DNA of 64,000 nucleotides from Flagellimonas sp. MMG031 (GCF_040112705.1 NZ_CP157804.1:2536001-2600000), one strand, 5' to 3'. Positions 17,749 through 25,688 are shown, counted from the first letter of the stretch. The notes: generated by a model not told the origin, from the sequence alone. Program-made: numbers and translations.

Positions 17749-20130
17749 TCAATTTACTTCAGGTTCCAAAGCTATTTCAACATCATCTAACTTAAGGCTT
17801 CCTAGACTTCCAATCATTGGTAAAAGAATTGGAGACAAGACTTTTGTGGTAAATTTAATATGAGTAAAAATATTTCCTACTTGATTTTTGGAATCTTCAA
17901 TTGACTTTTCGGTATTATCATTGTTTTCTTTTAGAAGAGCAATACCGATTAGCACCATTCCATATTTATACCTAGCATTCAATAGTTTGGAATCTATACT
18001 ACCATTTGATTTTTGCTCTGACAACAAATGAATATTATTCATATTTATGAAAAAATCATAGCCACCTTGCCCATCTTCAAATACATGCAATGCAGTTTCG
18101 TTTTCAAATTCTTTAGAAACCCAGTTTTTATCGTTCTTGAAAACTTCTATAACATTTGGCAAATCTAGATGCGAAGTATTCTCGCCTTCGTTTCCTTTGT
18201 TATCTGTTGAGGGATTTTTCCTGTTTTTTTCATTTGATGAATTATTCTTTTTTTCTGCATCAGTAACTCTAATATAAAACCTACTTACAAAAGGTTCAAT
18301 TAGACTTACATCCTCAACTTTACTTTCAAAGCATAAAACATCTCCAACAGTTACATTATCAGGAAGTAAAACGTTTAAGTTAATATATCCATTCCATGGG
18401 TTAATTTGTTTATTCTCTACTTCCGTTCCATTTACATAAAGCGAGAATTTACCTGGATCATTATCTCTATCGAAATAATCATTAACAGCATCTGTCTTGT
18501 ATTGTACTCTGAACCTAACATTTTTAGGGCAATCTTTTGGAGCAATTTCTGGATACTCCTTAATTAAAGTGAAAAATGTAGGGAATTTTTTTCCCTCATA
18601 TTGCTCCTCTCTTTTACCATTAACTATATTAAAAGGGTTTGGCAGCCTAACTCCTTTAATAAAAAGTTTTGACAGAGTTGGGGACTTTTTTAGAATATCC
18701 TGAATAACATCTGCAAGTGGTTTTGAATCTTCCAGTTTATCCTCTATATCCTCCCTTCTTCTTCTTTCTCTTAATTGGTTCAAACCTTTATGCTCTCTCA
18801 ATAAGATTTCCAATTCCCTTTCAATTTGAGAACGTAATTCACCTGAGGCTAAACGATCTCTACTATTTAAAAACAAATCTTCTCTTGCCCTTCCATCCAA
18901 TTCAGAGCAGTCTACAACCACCAATAGGGAATCGGCTATATAACTATGGCGCACTGCATTTCGAGTAAAAAATGATTTAGAAAGTGTGCCATGTGTTTGT
19001 CCATTAATTACAAAAATAATTCCTTCGTCCCTCGTGTAATTAGTTGACCTACCTCTTTTAAATGCGAAAATAGAAGCACGCATTTTTTGACCTAAAGCAG
19101 TAATTGGACCTGATACGGGAAACCCGCTTTCCAAATTCTCCTTTTTGTCCTCATCAAGTCTAACAGAGAGACCCGATAGTGTTGTTTCCAGAGTATGTCC
19201 TTTGTATCCTTTCCTACGTTCATAAAGCCGAACAGGAAGAGCTATACTTGGCATTAATAAGGAAAGTTTATAATTAAGGTCAAACAATATATTTGTTTTC
19301 AATCCTGTCATTTGATATTCATACAACTTGATAAAAGTTCCGTATGACAATTCATTTTGATAAGCATTCGGGTAATTACCAGGCATCAACTTAAGTGAAT
19401 CACTTTCAAAACGTAATATTTTATTATTTGGAGCCAAATATTTATAAATCGAACTTCGAACGCCTTGAGGTGGATTTTCTCTTCGTACAATAGTCACTCC
19501 CCAATAATTGATTGAATCATCAGATGCATCTTGAATCTTAATTTTTGGATTCCTTTTAGAAATAATAAGTTGCAAATTTTCTCGACCACAAAAACGTAAA
19601 ACTGCAGTTCCACCCATATTAAATTTGCCTTGAACAAAAGGAGTTCTTAATTTGTTGTTTTTATCTATCGACAAAATTGTGTCAGGTAACCTATTTGGTG
19701 ATTGTCCTTCACCTTTATCTATAATAGAATAACATGGATTAGACTTTGAACCCGTAGAAACAAGTGCTATATTTTCGGCAAGTTTGGTTCTTTCATTTGG
19801 TGTTATATTCGATAGTTTACCATTATGGATGTTATAAAATTTCTCTAAAGCATCAGCAATACTAGTAGGTGCTTCTTTACTATCTGTCTTAAAACCCCTT
19901 TTAAGACATTCGGCCATCAAAACCGCATCAACAGAATTAACTATTTTCTCAACCAGAGCATCTTCAGCTCTGCTTTTTTGATTCCCAATTGTTGCAAAAT
20001 TATTTTCCTTACCTCCATATAATTGCCAATCATCAGACTTATCCCAATAACCTTCTTTCTTAAGAATATTTATTATTTCATTTTCAGTATCAGCATGAAC
20101 AAGGCTTAAAGCTAAATCTTTGTTATTCAT
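17749..20130 (-). CDS. GHKL-fold (MutL/MORC/Hsp90-like) ATPase
   Basis: 793-residue ATPase. The Bergerat nucleotide-binding motifs are all visible: the N box EKIVNSVDA (Glu61, Asn65, Asp68), G1 DKGEGQ (138-143) and G2 GKFNMGG (168-174). A second domain (about 340-470; NGQTHGTLSKSFF and REDLFLNSRDRLASGELRSQI) looks like the S5-type transducer of MutL/MORC proteins, followed by a charged helical stretch, a beta-rich domain (about 520-635), a low-complexity Asn/Lys/Glu linker (about 636-665) and a final conserved domain. It is not MutL, HtpG or a histidine kinase. Sampled lines run 30-38% GC against about 50% next door, suggesting transfer. GHKL ATPases of this type are reported near restriction-modification genes; a defence role here is inference. 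Confidence 0.8.
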   Translation of the reverse strand: MNNKDLALSLVHADTENEIINILKKEGYWDKSDDWQLYGGKENNFATIGNQKSRAEDALVEKIVNSVDAVLMAECLKRGFKTDSKEAPTSIADALEKFYNIHNGKLSNITPNERTKLAENIALVSTGSKSNPCYSIIDKGEGQSPNRLPDTILSIDKNNKLRTPFVQGKFNMGGTAVLRFCGRENLQLIISKRNPKIKIQDASDDSINYWGVTIVRRENPPQGVRSSIYKYLAPNNKILRFESDSLKLMPGNYPNAYQNELSYGTFIKLYEYQMTGLKTNILFDLNYKLSLLMPSIALPVRLYERRKGYKGHTLETTLSGLSVRLDEDKKENLESGFPVSGPITALGQKMRASIFAFKRGRSTNYTRDEGIIFVINGQTHGTLSKSFFTRNAVRHSYIADSLLVVVDCSELDGRAREDLFLNSRDRLASGELRSQIERELEILLREHKGLNQLRERRRREDIEDKLEDSKPLADVIQDILKKSPTLSKLFIKGVRLPNPFNIVNGKREEQYEGKKFPTFFTLIKEYPEIAPKDCPKNVRFRVQYKTDAVNDYFDRDNDPGKFSLYVNGTEVENKQINPWNGYINLNVLLPDNVTVGDVLCFESKVEDVSLIEPFVSRFYIRVTDAEKKNNSSNEKNRKNPSTDNKGNEGENTSHLDLPNVIEVFKNDKNWVSKEFENETALHVFEDGQGGYDFFINMNNIHLLSEQKSNGSIDSKLLNARYKYGMVLIGIALLKENNDNTEKSIEDSKNQVGNIFTHIKFTTKVLSPILLPMIGSLGSLKLDDVEIALEPEVN

Positions 20131-20275
20131 AAATTTTTAAAAATAAAGTTTGACATTACTCCCTTTTCTAAAAGAAACACCAGTATTGGGTCATGTTTTT
20201 TCATGGAGTGTTATAGTATTATTTGAATATCAATTTGTTATATTTTTAATTATGTACTTCTATACCTTTAAATTG

Positions 20276-20506
20276 TTAAAATTTAAATTCTATATCCTTC
20301 CCCCTGTCTAGCTCTTTTGAAAACGACCTAATTACCTCAGCCACCTTTTCTTTTAAGGCACGCTCCATTTTTTTTACATCATCATCATTATATTCATAAT
20401 TATTCCTATTGGAGCATTTTTCCAAACTATCCAGACCTTTTAATACACCCGCAACTCTATTTGCCGCTATCCTTTCAAATCTTTCTCTTCTCGGGGATGT
20501 TTTCAT
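20276..20506 (-). CDS. small basic helical protein upstream of the GHKL ATPase
   Basis: 76 residues from the ATG at 20506 (MKTSPRRERFER); the longer frame to 20557 adds a hydrophobic stretch that looks spurious. The protein is basic at its N-terminus, predicted all-helical, and carries the segment CSNRNNYEYNDDDVKKMERALKEKV. From memory, small proteins with a similar xSNRxNYxYTxxDV core recur in mobile and accessory regions, but I cannot give a family name. It ends 145 bp before the GHKL ATPase start on the same strand and shares its low GC, so they may form one cassette. Function unknown. Confidence 0.65.
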   Translation of the reverse strand: MKTSPRRERFERIAANRVAGVLKGLDSLEKCSNRNNYEYNDDDVKKMERALKEKVAEVIRSFSKELDRGKDIEFKF

Positions 20507-20678
20507 ATTAAAATATTTTTGATTTGTTAAAAATAGAAAAAATATACTATATAACAAATAATGTATACTTTATTTTGTATTATATGTGTCATTATTATAT
20601 ATTTTAGTGCAATATATTAAACCCTAAATAGTCTATAAAACAACTTAAACCAACTACAATTATCACCTAAAAAATAAA

Positions 20679-20697
20679 AAAAGCCCTAAAGGGCTTT
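20679..20697 (-). terminator. Rho-independent terminator after the DUF302 gene
   Basis: Stem AAAGCCC / GGGCTTT with loop TAAA. On the minus strand it runs into TTTTTTTATTTTTT. It lies 36 bp past the DUF302 stop codon and closes the AraC-DUF302 unit before the AT-rich cassette. Confidence 0.75.
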
Positions 20698-20732
20698 ATC
20701 AATCATCCAAAATGTCTAAAAATCCAACCCTC

Positions 20733-21110
20733 CTAAAACGCCACTATACCCCGCACCCGTTCCAACAACTCCTCCGCCATTTCTGGTTCCAATCCATAAT
20801 CCTGTAAGCTGCCCACCGGGTTTTTAAAGCTTAATTGGGTGGTATGGGCGTCAATTTCTTGCAATACCAGTTTTAAGGGGATATCGTTAATGGCCAAAGG
20901 ATCGTTCGCCATGATCTGGGCAATGTATTTGGGCTCAAAAAAGAGCAATTGCCGCAAGGGCGGTATGGTAATCCCGTGCTTGGCCACTATGGTCTGGGTG
21001 TCGATCTCGTGCAGCAGCAAAAAGCCGTGTTCGGTAATCCGTTGCTTTAGGGTGCCGTACACCTGCCCAAAGGGCAGCGGCAGCAATTGGTGTTCCACAT
21101 GGGCTTTCAT
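20733..21110 (-). CDS. DUF302 domain protein
   Basis: 125 residues matching the DUF302 fold: an N-terminal strand-helix (VYGTLKQRITEHGFLLLHEIDTQTI), the central LLFFEPKYIAQIMANDPLAINDIPLKLVLQE and the C-terminal TTQLSFKNPVGSLQDYG. There is no signal peptide, so it should be cytoplasmic. DUF302 proteins have no settled biochemical role and are often found beside redox or detoxification genes. It starts 12 bp after the AraC regulator gene on the same strand and is probably translated from the same message. The terminator at 20679-20697 follows. Confidence 0.85.
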   Translation of the reverse strand: MKAHVEHQLLPLPFGQVYGTLKQRITEHGFLLLHEIDTQTIVAKHGITIPPLRQLLFFEPKYIAQIMANDPLAINDIPLKLVLQEIDAHTTQLSFKNPVGSLQDYGLEPEMAEELLERVRGIVAF

Positions 21111-21122
21111 AGGGCGGTGGGG

Positions 21123-22004
21123 TTAGGCCATGGCGCGGGCAAAGCCCACATTTTCGCGGTAGGTACTGGGCGAGATATCTGCATTGTTCTTAAAAAAGCG
21201 GCTAAAGTAGTGCTCATCGTCATACCCCAGATCGTAGGCAATCTCCTTTACGGTCTTGTTGGTGAGGTACAGCTCGCGCTTCGCCTCGATAATGATCCGC
21301 TCGCTGATCAGGTTGGTCATGGTCTTGTTAAAGTGGTTCTTGGTCATTTTCGCCAAGGCTTTGGGGCTTATGTTGAGCAGATCGGCATACTCCCCGGCAG
21401 AGTGCATGGTCTTGTAGTGCGTCTCAATCAGGTTTTTGAGCTTTTGCAGGATAAAGGGCTCCTTTTCGTCGGGGCTTCCCTCCAAGGCCTCCGGCTGTTG
21501 CTTGGCCTTGGCGCGGGAGGTGGTGATCAAAAAGATCTTTAGGTAGGAGACGAGCAATTCGTACTGTGCCAGTTCTGGTTTTTGTACCTCGGCATACATC
21601 TGCTGGATGAGCAGCTCGAGCTCGTTTTGGATATCGGCCGTAACCTGCAGCATGGGCGGACTGTAAATATTGTTGAACAGTACTCCGTGGCAGGCCACCT
21701 GCTCGTGGTGCTTGTGGATACAGAAAAAATCGGGATGGAACTGCAACACCACGCCCTCCAACGGTTCTTCCTCGGTTAGCGCAAAAGGTTGATAGGGCGT
21801 TACGGCAACTAGGGTGTTTGGCGTAAACGTGTACTCCGAAAAGTCCACTTGGGCGGTACCCCTCCCCTTTTTGATCCAAATCAAGGAATACTGATTCAAC
21901 CGGTGCAGATCGCAAAACTGGCAGCCATCCTCAAATTCGGAGAGCTTAAAGGCCAGGTTTCCAGTCTGTTCGTCGATGAGCGTGTTGGTGTTGTAGATGT
22001 CCAT
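21123..22004 (-). CDS. AraC-family transcriptional regulator
   Basis: 293 residues: an N-terminal cupin-like sensor half (about 1-150, with RGTAQVDFSEYTFTPNTLV) and a C-terminal double helix-turn-helix (about 190-290), including LLNISPKALAKMTKNHFN and VKEIAYDLGYDDEHYFSRFFKNN. It heads a two-gene unit with DUF302. On its upstream side lie SnoaL-like, YHS, AhpD-like and isochorismatase-like genes in the same direction. Two of their promoters share a paired TGGAC operator (23901-23968 and 24932-24999) with 21-bp spacing typical of AraC-family half-sites. This protein is the nearest candidate to bind them (inference). The effector is unknown. Confidence 0.9.
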   Translation of the reverse strand: MDIYNTNTLIDEQTGNLAFKLSEFEDGCQFCDLHRLNQYSLIWIKKGRGTAQVDFSEYTFTPNTLVAVTPYQPFALTEEEPLEGVVLQFHPDFFCIHKHHEQVACHGVLFNNIYSPPMLQVTADIQNELELLIQQMYAEVQKPELAQYELLVSYLKIFLITTSRAKAKQQPEALEGSPDEKEPFILQKLKNLIETHYKTMHSAGEYADLLNISPKALAKMTKNHFNKTMTNLISERIIIEAKRELYLTNKTVKEIAYDLGYDDEHYFSRFFKNNADISPSTYRENVGFARAMA

Positions 22005-22011
22005 GTTTGTT

Positions 22012-22054
22012 TAGTTATCAGTTATCAGTTGGCAGTTGTCAGTAATCAGTTTTC
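22012..22054. repeat. short degenerate tandem repeat
   Basis: About five imperfect copies of a 7-10 bp unit (AGTTATC, AGTTGGC, AGTTGTC, AGTAATC, AGTTTTC) just upstream of the AraC gene start. No function is evident. Confidence 0.6.
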
Positions 22055-22084
22055 AATTGTCTGCATTTTGCAATCTACAATCCT

Positions 22085-22315
22085 ATGTCATTTCGAGTGG
22101 TTTTTGGACCGGGGTCCAAAAATTGTATCGAGAAATCCTTCTTGCGTACAAAACCTAGTTCTCGATACTTTTTCCTTCGGAAAAAACTCGAACTGACGGG
22201 TTTCAAAATGCTGTGTCACTTCGAGCGCAGTCGAGAAGTCTTTTGTCGCGATTACTTTTAAGCGGTCTCGACTTTAGTTTATCTTGAGCGAAGTCGAAAG
22301 ACTCGAAGTGACATA
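22085..22315. repeat. REP-like palindromic element cluster
   Basis: Intergenic DNA between the SnoaL-like and AraC genes with repeated, mutually inverted units built on TCACTTCGAGCGCAGTCGAGAAG. One copy lies at 22214-22239, an inverted copy at 22270-22312 (CTCGAAGTGACAT at its end) and a weaker start at 22086 (GTCATTTCGAGT). Related fragments occur at 36709-36745 and 43074-43107. It looks like a dispersed palindromic repeat family of this genome. Confidence 0.65.
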
Positions 22316-22328
22316 ACTCCAAAAATGA

Positions 22329-22745
22329 CTAAAGTCTTCGCTCCGATTCGGCTATCGGCAAATCGTTGATGCTGGCATAGCGCTTCTGCATCAGCCCATG
22401 CTCGTTGAACTCCCAATTCTCGTTTCCATACGCGCGTATCCACGCTCCTTCGGCATTCTGGTATTCGTATTCAAACCGAACTGCAATCTTATTGTCGGAA
22501 AAGGCCCATAGTTCCTTTCTCAATTTGTAATTTTTTTCTTTTTGCCACTTTTCCGTCAAAAAAGCGACCACTTCCTCGCGCCCGTTGATAAACTGGGAAC
22601 GGTTGCGCCATTCGGTGTCCACCGTATAGGCCTGGCTCACCTTTTCGGGGTCTTGACTGTTCCAGGCATCTTCCGCCAATTGTACTTTTTCTCGTGCGCT
22701 GGCCTCGGTAAAGGGAGGCAGCGGATATTTTTTCTCGATGTCCAT
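22329..22745 (-). CDS. SnoaL/NTF2-like protein (DUF1348)
   Basis: 138 residues from [17 protein letters not shown]; a Met six codons upstream (22763) is possible but would touch the terminator hairpin of the YHS gene. The fold is that of the NTF2/SnoaL cone: helix [23 protein letters not shown], then strands with the DUF1348 hallmark [24 protein letters not shown] and [21 protein letters not shown]. There is no signal peptide. DUF1348 proteins are small cytoplasmic proteins of unknown catalysis. The gene sits between the AhpD-YHS pair and the AraC-DUF302 pair, all in the same direction, but terminators and repeats suggest its own transcript. Confidence 0.87.
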   Translation of the reverse strand: MDIEKKYPLPPFTEASAREKVQLAEDAWNSQDPEKVSQAYTVDTEWRNRSQFINGREEVVAFLTEKWQKEKNYKLRKELWAFSDNKIAVRFEYEYQNAEGAWIRAYGNENWEFNEHGLMQKRYASINDLPIAESERRL

Positions 22746-22764
22746 CTTGTTATTTTTTTGCATT

Positions 22765-22800
22765 AAAAAAGGGCAGGACCTATGGCGGGACCCTACCCTT
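22765..22800 (-). terminator. Rho-independent terminator of the AhpD-YHS unit
   Basis: On the minus strand AAGGGTAGGG pairs (two G-T wobbles) with TCCTGCCCTT, followed by TTTTTT. It lies 15 bp past the YHS stop codon. Confidence 0.7.
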
Positions 22801-22814
22801 ACTGCTAATTAAAA

Positions 22815-23282
22815 CTACTTACTGTTCTTTACTTTGGGCCAATTGGCATGTGCTGCCGTTTTAAGCTCCGTGGTACGTTGCCCCCAATCTTCGTATGTGT
22901 TGAACGGTTCCCCGTTGAACGGGCCATTGAAGAAGAGGTACAATTTGCCATCGATCACCGTATAGGTTTCGGGGTTGATGGGAAACTTGGCCTCTTTGGC
23001 CCCTACGCCCCAAGCACAGTAGCCATCGAACTGGGGCAAATACTGGTTAGGCGATTGTTTAAAGGCGCTTTGGTTCGCCTTGCTGGCAAAATAATAGGTA
23101 GCACCATGGTGCTTAACCGCATAGCTCTTGCTCCCTTTTTGGGCTGCGCCGGAAAAATAAGCGACCACATCGTACCCGCCAATGGCAAGGCCGTTATCAT
23201 CTACCGGAGGGGTCTGGGCATTCACGCTGATGACAGCCAAGAACATCAATCCTAGAAGTACTACATTTTTGATTGTTTTCAT
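22815..23282 (-). CDS. exported YHS-domain protein
   Basis: 155 residues with a signal peptide (cleavage after SVNAQ near residue 22), then one YHS domain: GLAIGGYDVVAYFSG, GSKSYAVKHHGATYYFASKANQSAFKQSPNQYLPQFDGYCAWG. The family is thought to bind metals or sit with copper and redox proteins; exported versions act in the periplasm. It lies 26 bp downstream of the AhpD-like gene on the same strand and is closed by the terminator at 22765-22800, so the two form a bicistronic unit. Function in this setting is likely linked to peroxide or metal stress (inference). Confidence 0.9.
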   Translation of the reverse strand: MKTIKNVVLLGLMFLAVISVNAQTPPVDDNGLAIGGYDVVAYFSGAAQKGSKSYAVKHHGATYYFASKANQSAFKQSPNQYLPQFDGYCAWGVGAKEAKFPINPETYTVIDGKLYLFFNGPFNGEPFNTYEDWGQRTTELKTAAHANWPKVKNSK

Positions 23283-23308
23283 CTTTTCTGATTTTTAATT
23301 GTTACTGA

Positions 23309-23854
23309 TTAGACCGTTGCGGCTTCCACTACGGGAAAGTCGATATCGGTATTGGCCGTATTGTTGAAATAATTGGTCAATATGTTCAAGGCTACGTGCG
23401 CTACGATCTCGCCGACGGCCCCATCGGAAAAACCGGCAGCCTTTACGGTTTCCACATCTTCGGAGGATACCCGTCCGTTTTTGGAGATCAAGGTCTTGGC
23501 AAGCTGAAGCGCTGCGGCCACCTTAGGGTCGGAGTTGATGCCGTCCCTAGCGGATTGGAGCGTACTGGTGTCGATGCCCACCAACTTTTCCCCGATAAAG
23601 GAGTGTGCGGAAAGGCAGTAGTTACAGGCGTTGGACTCGGCAACGGCCAAGGCGATGAGCTCGCCCAATCTACCGCCCAAGGACCCTTTGCCCAAGGCTT
23701 CGCTCAAGTTCAAATAGCCTTCCAAAACGGCTGGGGAGTTCCCCATGGTACGCATCATATTGGGAACCATGCCCAATTTGCCTTGGATACCTTCAAATAA
23801 TTCTTTGGATCTTCCAGTTGCTTCCTTTGGATCTAATGCTTGTAATCGTGTCAT
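23309..23854 (-). CDS. carboxymuconolactone decarboxylase / AhpD-like peroxidase
   Basis: AhpD-fold protein of 181 residues. The redox motif is CNYCLSAHS (CxxC followed by His), and the surrounding helix GELIALAVAESNACNYCL is the family core, so an alkylhydroperoxidase-type activity using the Cys pair is likely. I start it at the ATG at 23854 (MTRLQALDPKEATG), not at 23899. The upstream Met lies immediately beside the -7-like box at 23902-23909, which would place it at the transcription start. It is first in a unit with the YHS gene and has the same 68-bp promoter layout as the isochorismatase-like gene. Confidence 0.9.
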   Translation of the reverse strand: MTRLQALDPKEATGRSKELFEGIQGKLGMVPNMMRTMGNSPAVLEGYLNLSEALGKGSLGGRLGELIALAVAESNACNYCLSAHSFIGEKLVGIDTSTLQSARDGINSDPKVAAALQLAKTLISKNGRVSSEDVETVKAAGFSDGAVGEIVAHVALNILTNYFNNTANTDIDFPVVEAATV

Positions 23855-23900
23855 AACTTTCTGTTTTTGATTTATGATTTGCTTGTCAACTTTTGACATG

Positions 23901-23968
23901 ACAAAGGTGGGGCGCTGTGCGCTGGGATAAAATGGACAGATGGCGCAAGTCCGTGGACAATTTTCCCT
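23901..23968 (-). promoter_or_regulatory. promoter and paired operator of the AhpD-YHS unit
   Basis: Minus strand: AGGGAAAATTGTCCA, then a second GTCCAT box 21 bp away, then a GC-rich spacer and the -7-like box CACCTTTG (one mismatch to TAnnTTTG) 47 bp before the ATG at 23854. Every block has the same spacing as in 24932-24999. Confidence 0.65.
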
Positions 23969-24087
23969 ACATGGGCAAAAAGTTGGTTTCCGTCGACCCG
24001 AACTTGCCTGCCTGCCGGCAAAAGTAGGTTTCAGCTTCTCATAACGATTTGCAAAAATGGATGGGATTCAGAATGAGGTATTTCAAC

Positions 24088-24118
24088 AAAAAAACAAAGG
24101 ACCGAACCTACGGTCCGG
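24088..24118 (-). terminator. Rho-independent terminator of the isochorismatase-like gene
   Basis: Stem GGACCG / CGGTCC with loop AACCTA; on the minus strand it is followed by TTTGTTTTTTT. It lies 40 bp past the stop codon. The rest of 23969-24157 holds no gene that I can see. Confidence 0.8.
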
Positions 24119-24157
24119 CCCCTTGCCACTCCACTTCAACATCAACCACATGAAAAC

Positions 24158-24892
24158 TTATTTTACCGGATGCATTTTGAGCTCTTTCACCAATTCGTCG
24201 GTGGTAAACACCCGGCTGGAAATCATTTTATAATTGGTTTGGGCAGCTTGGTCGCCATCCAATCCGGGCAATTTGGCAGAAGCGGTGGCATCGCCCACCA
24301 CGGCCACTTCAAAACCGTTCTCCACCAATTCCCTCATGTGCGATTCGGCACACAGGTTACCGGACATTCCGGCCAAGATCACCTTGTCCACGCCTTGTTT
24401 GCGCAATTGTAGGGCCAAATCGTTGGACTCGGAACCGAACACTTTGTGCGGGCTGGTGACCACTACCCTATCCTTTTCAATGTATTTTTTGTAGCGGGGC
24501 AACCAATCGGCACCGGAACCTTCAAAACCTTCCACATTGAGTTGGTCCCCACGATCGAACATGCTGATGTTGTGCATCAATTTTTCGAGGGTTCCCTCGA
24601 ACTTCCACACATGGTCGTGCTCATAATAATAATGGGGAGAGATAAAAACGGGGATGTTGTACTGTTCCCCTAATTTAAAAATGGTCTCCAAGTTCTCAAT
24701 GGTGTTGTTTTCCTGCACGCTTTGCCCCACGGCACCCCAGGCCACACCATCGGGACTCAGGAAATCGTTTTGTGGGTCGGTGATTACAATGGCGGTGGAA
24801 CCGTCAATAGTGAATCCAGGTTCTGGTAATTGGGCAAACACACCCGTAATGGTAAATAGGAACAATGTTACTGTTCGCATCAAATTTTTCAT
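24158..24892 (-). CDS. exported isochorismatase-family cysteine hydrolase
   Basis: 244 residues with a signal peptide (about 1-20, ending TGVFAQ). The catalytic triad of the isochorismatase/nicotinamidase family is visible: Asp39 in AIVITDPQNDF, Lys in SPHKVFGS and the nucleophilic Cys in GMSGNLCAESHMRELVENGF. These enzymes hydrolyse amides or enol ethers of small molecules. Signal-peptide-bearing members are less common and the substrate is unknown. The promoter at 24932-24999 is a spacing-perfect copy of the one before the AhpD-YHS unit, so the two are probably co-regulated. A terminator follows. Confidence 0.9.
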   Translation of the reverse strand: MKNLMRTVTLFLFTITGVFAQLPEPGFTIDGSTAIVITDPQNDFLSPDGVAWGAVGQSVQENNTIENLETIFKLGEQYNIPVFISPHYYYEHDHVWKFEGTLEKLMHNISMFDRGDQLNVEGFEGSGADWLPRYKKYIEKDRVVVTSPHKVFGSESNDLALQLRKQGVDKVILAGMSGNLCAESHMRELVENGFEVAVVGDATASAKLPGLDGDQAAQTNYKMISSRVFTTDELVKELKMHPVK

Positions 24893-24931
24893 GGTATTTT
24901 ATTTTACTGATTCAACTTAATTTTTGATGGA

Positions 24932-24999
24932 ACAAAGTTGGGGCAATCGCAGTTTCGAAAAAATGGACGGACTTCGCTAGTGAATGGACAATTTTCCCT
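24932..24999 (-). promoter_or_regulatory. promoter and paired operator of the isochorismatase-like gene
   Basis: Minus strand: AGGGAAAATTGTCCA, a second GTCCAT box 21 bp away, spacer, and the -7-like box CAACTTTG 40 bp before the ATG at 24892. Same length (68 bp) and block positions as 23901-23968. Confidence 0.65.
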
Positions 25000-25139
25000 T
25001 TTTCAGCACTTTTGGAAAGAGGCAAAAATCGCATCCATGGATCGGGAAGGGCCATTCGTCAGATCAAAAGGGGCATCCGTCAATTGGCTGCGAAAAATTA
25101 TTGCATATTGTGTAGCTTGCTTATAAAAATTTAAAGAGT

Positions 25140-25259
25140 ATGACTATAATTGATACCATAAATACCTTACAAATTATTTGTTTGATTCTGTTGGGCTGTA
25201 TCATCTTCATGATCGGTTGGATGTTCGGGGCCATCTTTACCAAAAAATACCCCGTTTGA
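25140..25259 (+). CDS. possible 39-residue membrane peptide
   Basis: ATG at 25140, stop TGA at 25257. The peptide has one hydrophobic helix (ICLILLGCIIFMIGWMFGAIF) followed by a basic end TKKYPV, the layout of small inner-membrane proteins. There is no homologue I recognise and no clear promoter. Interestingly the same reading frame continues, interrupted by two more TGA codons (25278, 25317), into the open frame ending at 25676. It may therefore be a real micro-protein or the 5' part of a decayed gene. Confidence 0.35.
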   Translation: MTIIDTINTLQIICLILLGCIIFMIGWMFGAIFTKKYPV

Positions 25260-25355
25260 AGCAATACAGTCATTTTTTGACCGTTCGAGAAGACTCCAAA
25301 CCTTATTAAAACCTACTGAGCCATCTATTGGAGAGACACTAGCATTGAACGTATT

Positions 25356-25676
25356 TTGGCCTATTGTGGCGATGATCAGTTCACCATTCGTATCGACCTT
25401 ATGTGCTCGGGTGAAGTCCGTTATTTGTGCTGGCACAAGAGCAACAGCATTTTGGCCAAACCTAATTTGATTCTTCGCCAGGGAACCATTACTGAAAATG
25501 AGGACGGTGCTGGCGCTGAATACGTATTCCATTACAGGGGATGCATCTATACCGTAGAGCACCTTCGTTCGGACGACGGCCGATCAGATTTGTTCTTTGT
25601 AGAGGTGACCGACCCAGACCAAAAAAAAAGTACTTGGAAAATGGAGCAAATGTCCATTCCCAAGTACCTTCTCTAA
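25356..25676 (+). CDS. small hypothetical protein, start uncertain (possible gene remnant)
   Basis: The open frame runs from the TGA at 25317 to TAA at 25674-25676 and reads like a real protein (IYWRDTSIERILAYCGDDQ, EVRYLCWHKSN, AEYVFHYRGCIYTVEHL, LFFVEVTDPDQ), but it has no ATG near its beginning. TTG at 25356 or ATG at 25401 are the only useful starts. Its last 50 bases double as the terminator hairpin of the convergent dehydrogenase gene. An opposite-strand frame at 25167-25562 exists and is judged a shadow. I do not recognise the family; a truncated or decaying gene is as likely as a functional one. Confidence 0.35.
   Translation: MAYCGDDQFTIRIDLMCSGEVRYLCWHKSNSILAKPNLILRQGTITENEDGAGAEYVFHYRGCIYTVEHLRSDDGRSDLFFVEVTDPDQKKSTWKMEQMSIPKYLL
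25621..25669 (-). terminator. Rho-independent terminator of the sugar dehydrogenase gene
   Basis: On the minus strand GTACTTGG pairs with CCAAGTAC, with an inner AATGGA / TCCATT stem, and a run of nine T follows. It lies just past the stop codon at 25689. Confidence 0.8.
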
Positions 25677-25688
25677 AATCGTTATGTT

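Noticed and set aside
22012..22054. Tandem AGTTATC-type repeat as a CRISPR array
   Set aside because: Units are only 7-10 bp, degenerate and without unique spacers.
24938..25126. Short plus-strand frame after the isochorismatase promoter
   Set aside because: It runs through the 68-bp operator region and shows no protein-like pattern.
25167..25562. 131-residue minus-strand frame opposite the 25356-25676 gene
   Set aside because: The plus-strand reading has more protein-like segments; the minus frame appears to be its antisense shadow. Neither is proven.
25140..25676. Selenocysteine or stop-codon recoding of TGA
   Set aside because: No SECIS-like element can be supported and Flavobacteriaceae are not known for selenoprotein synthesis; ordinary decay or separate short genes are simpler.
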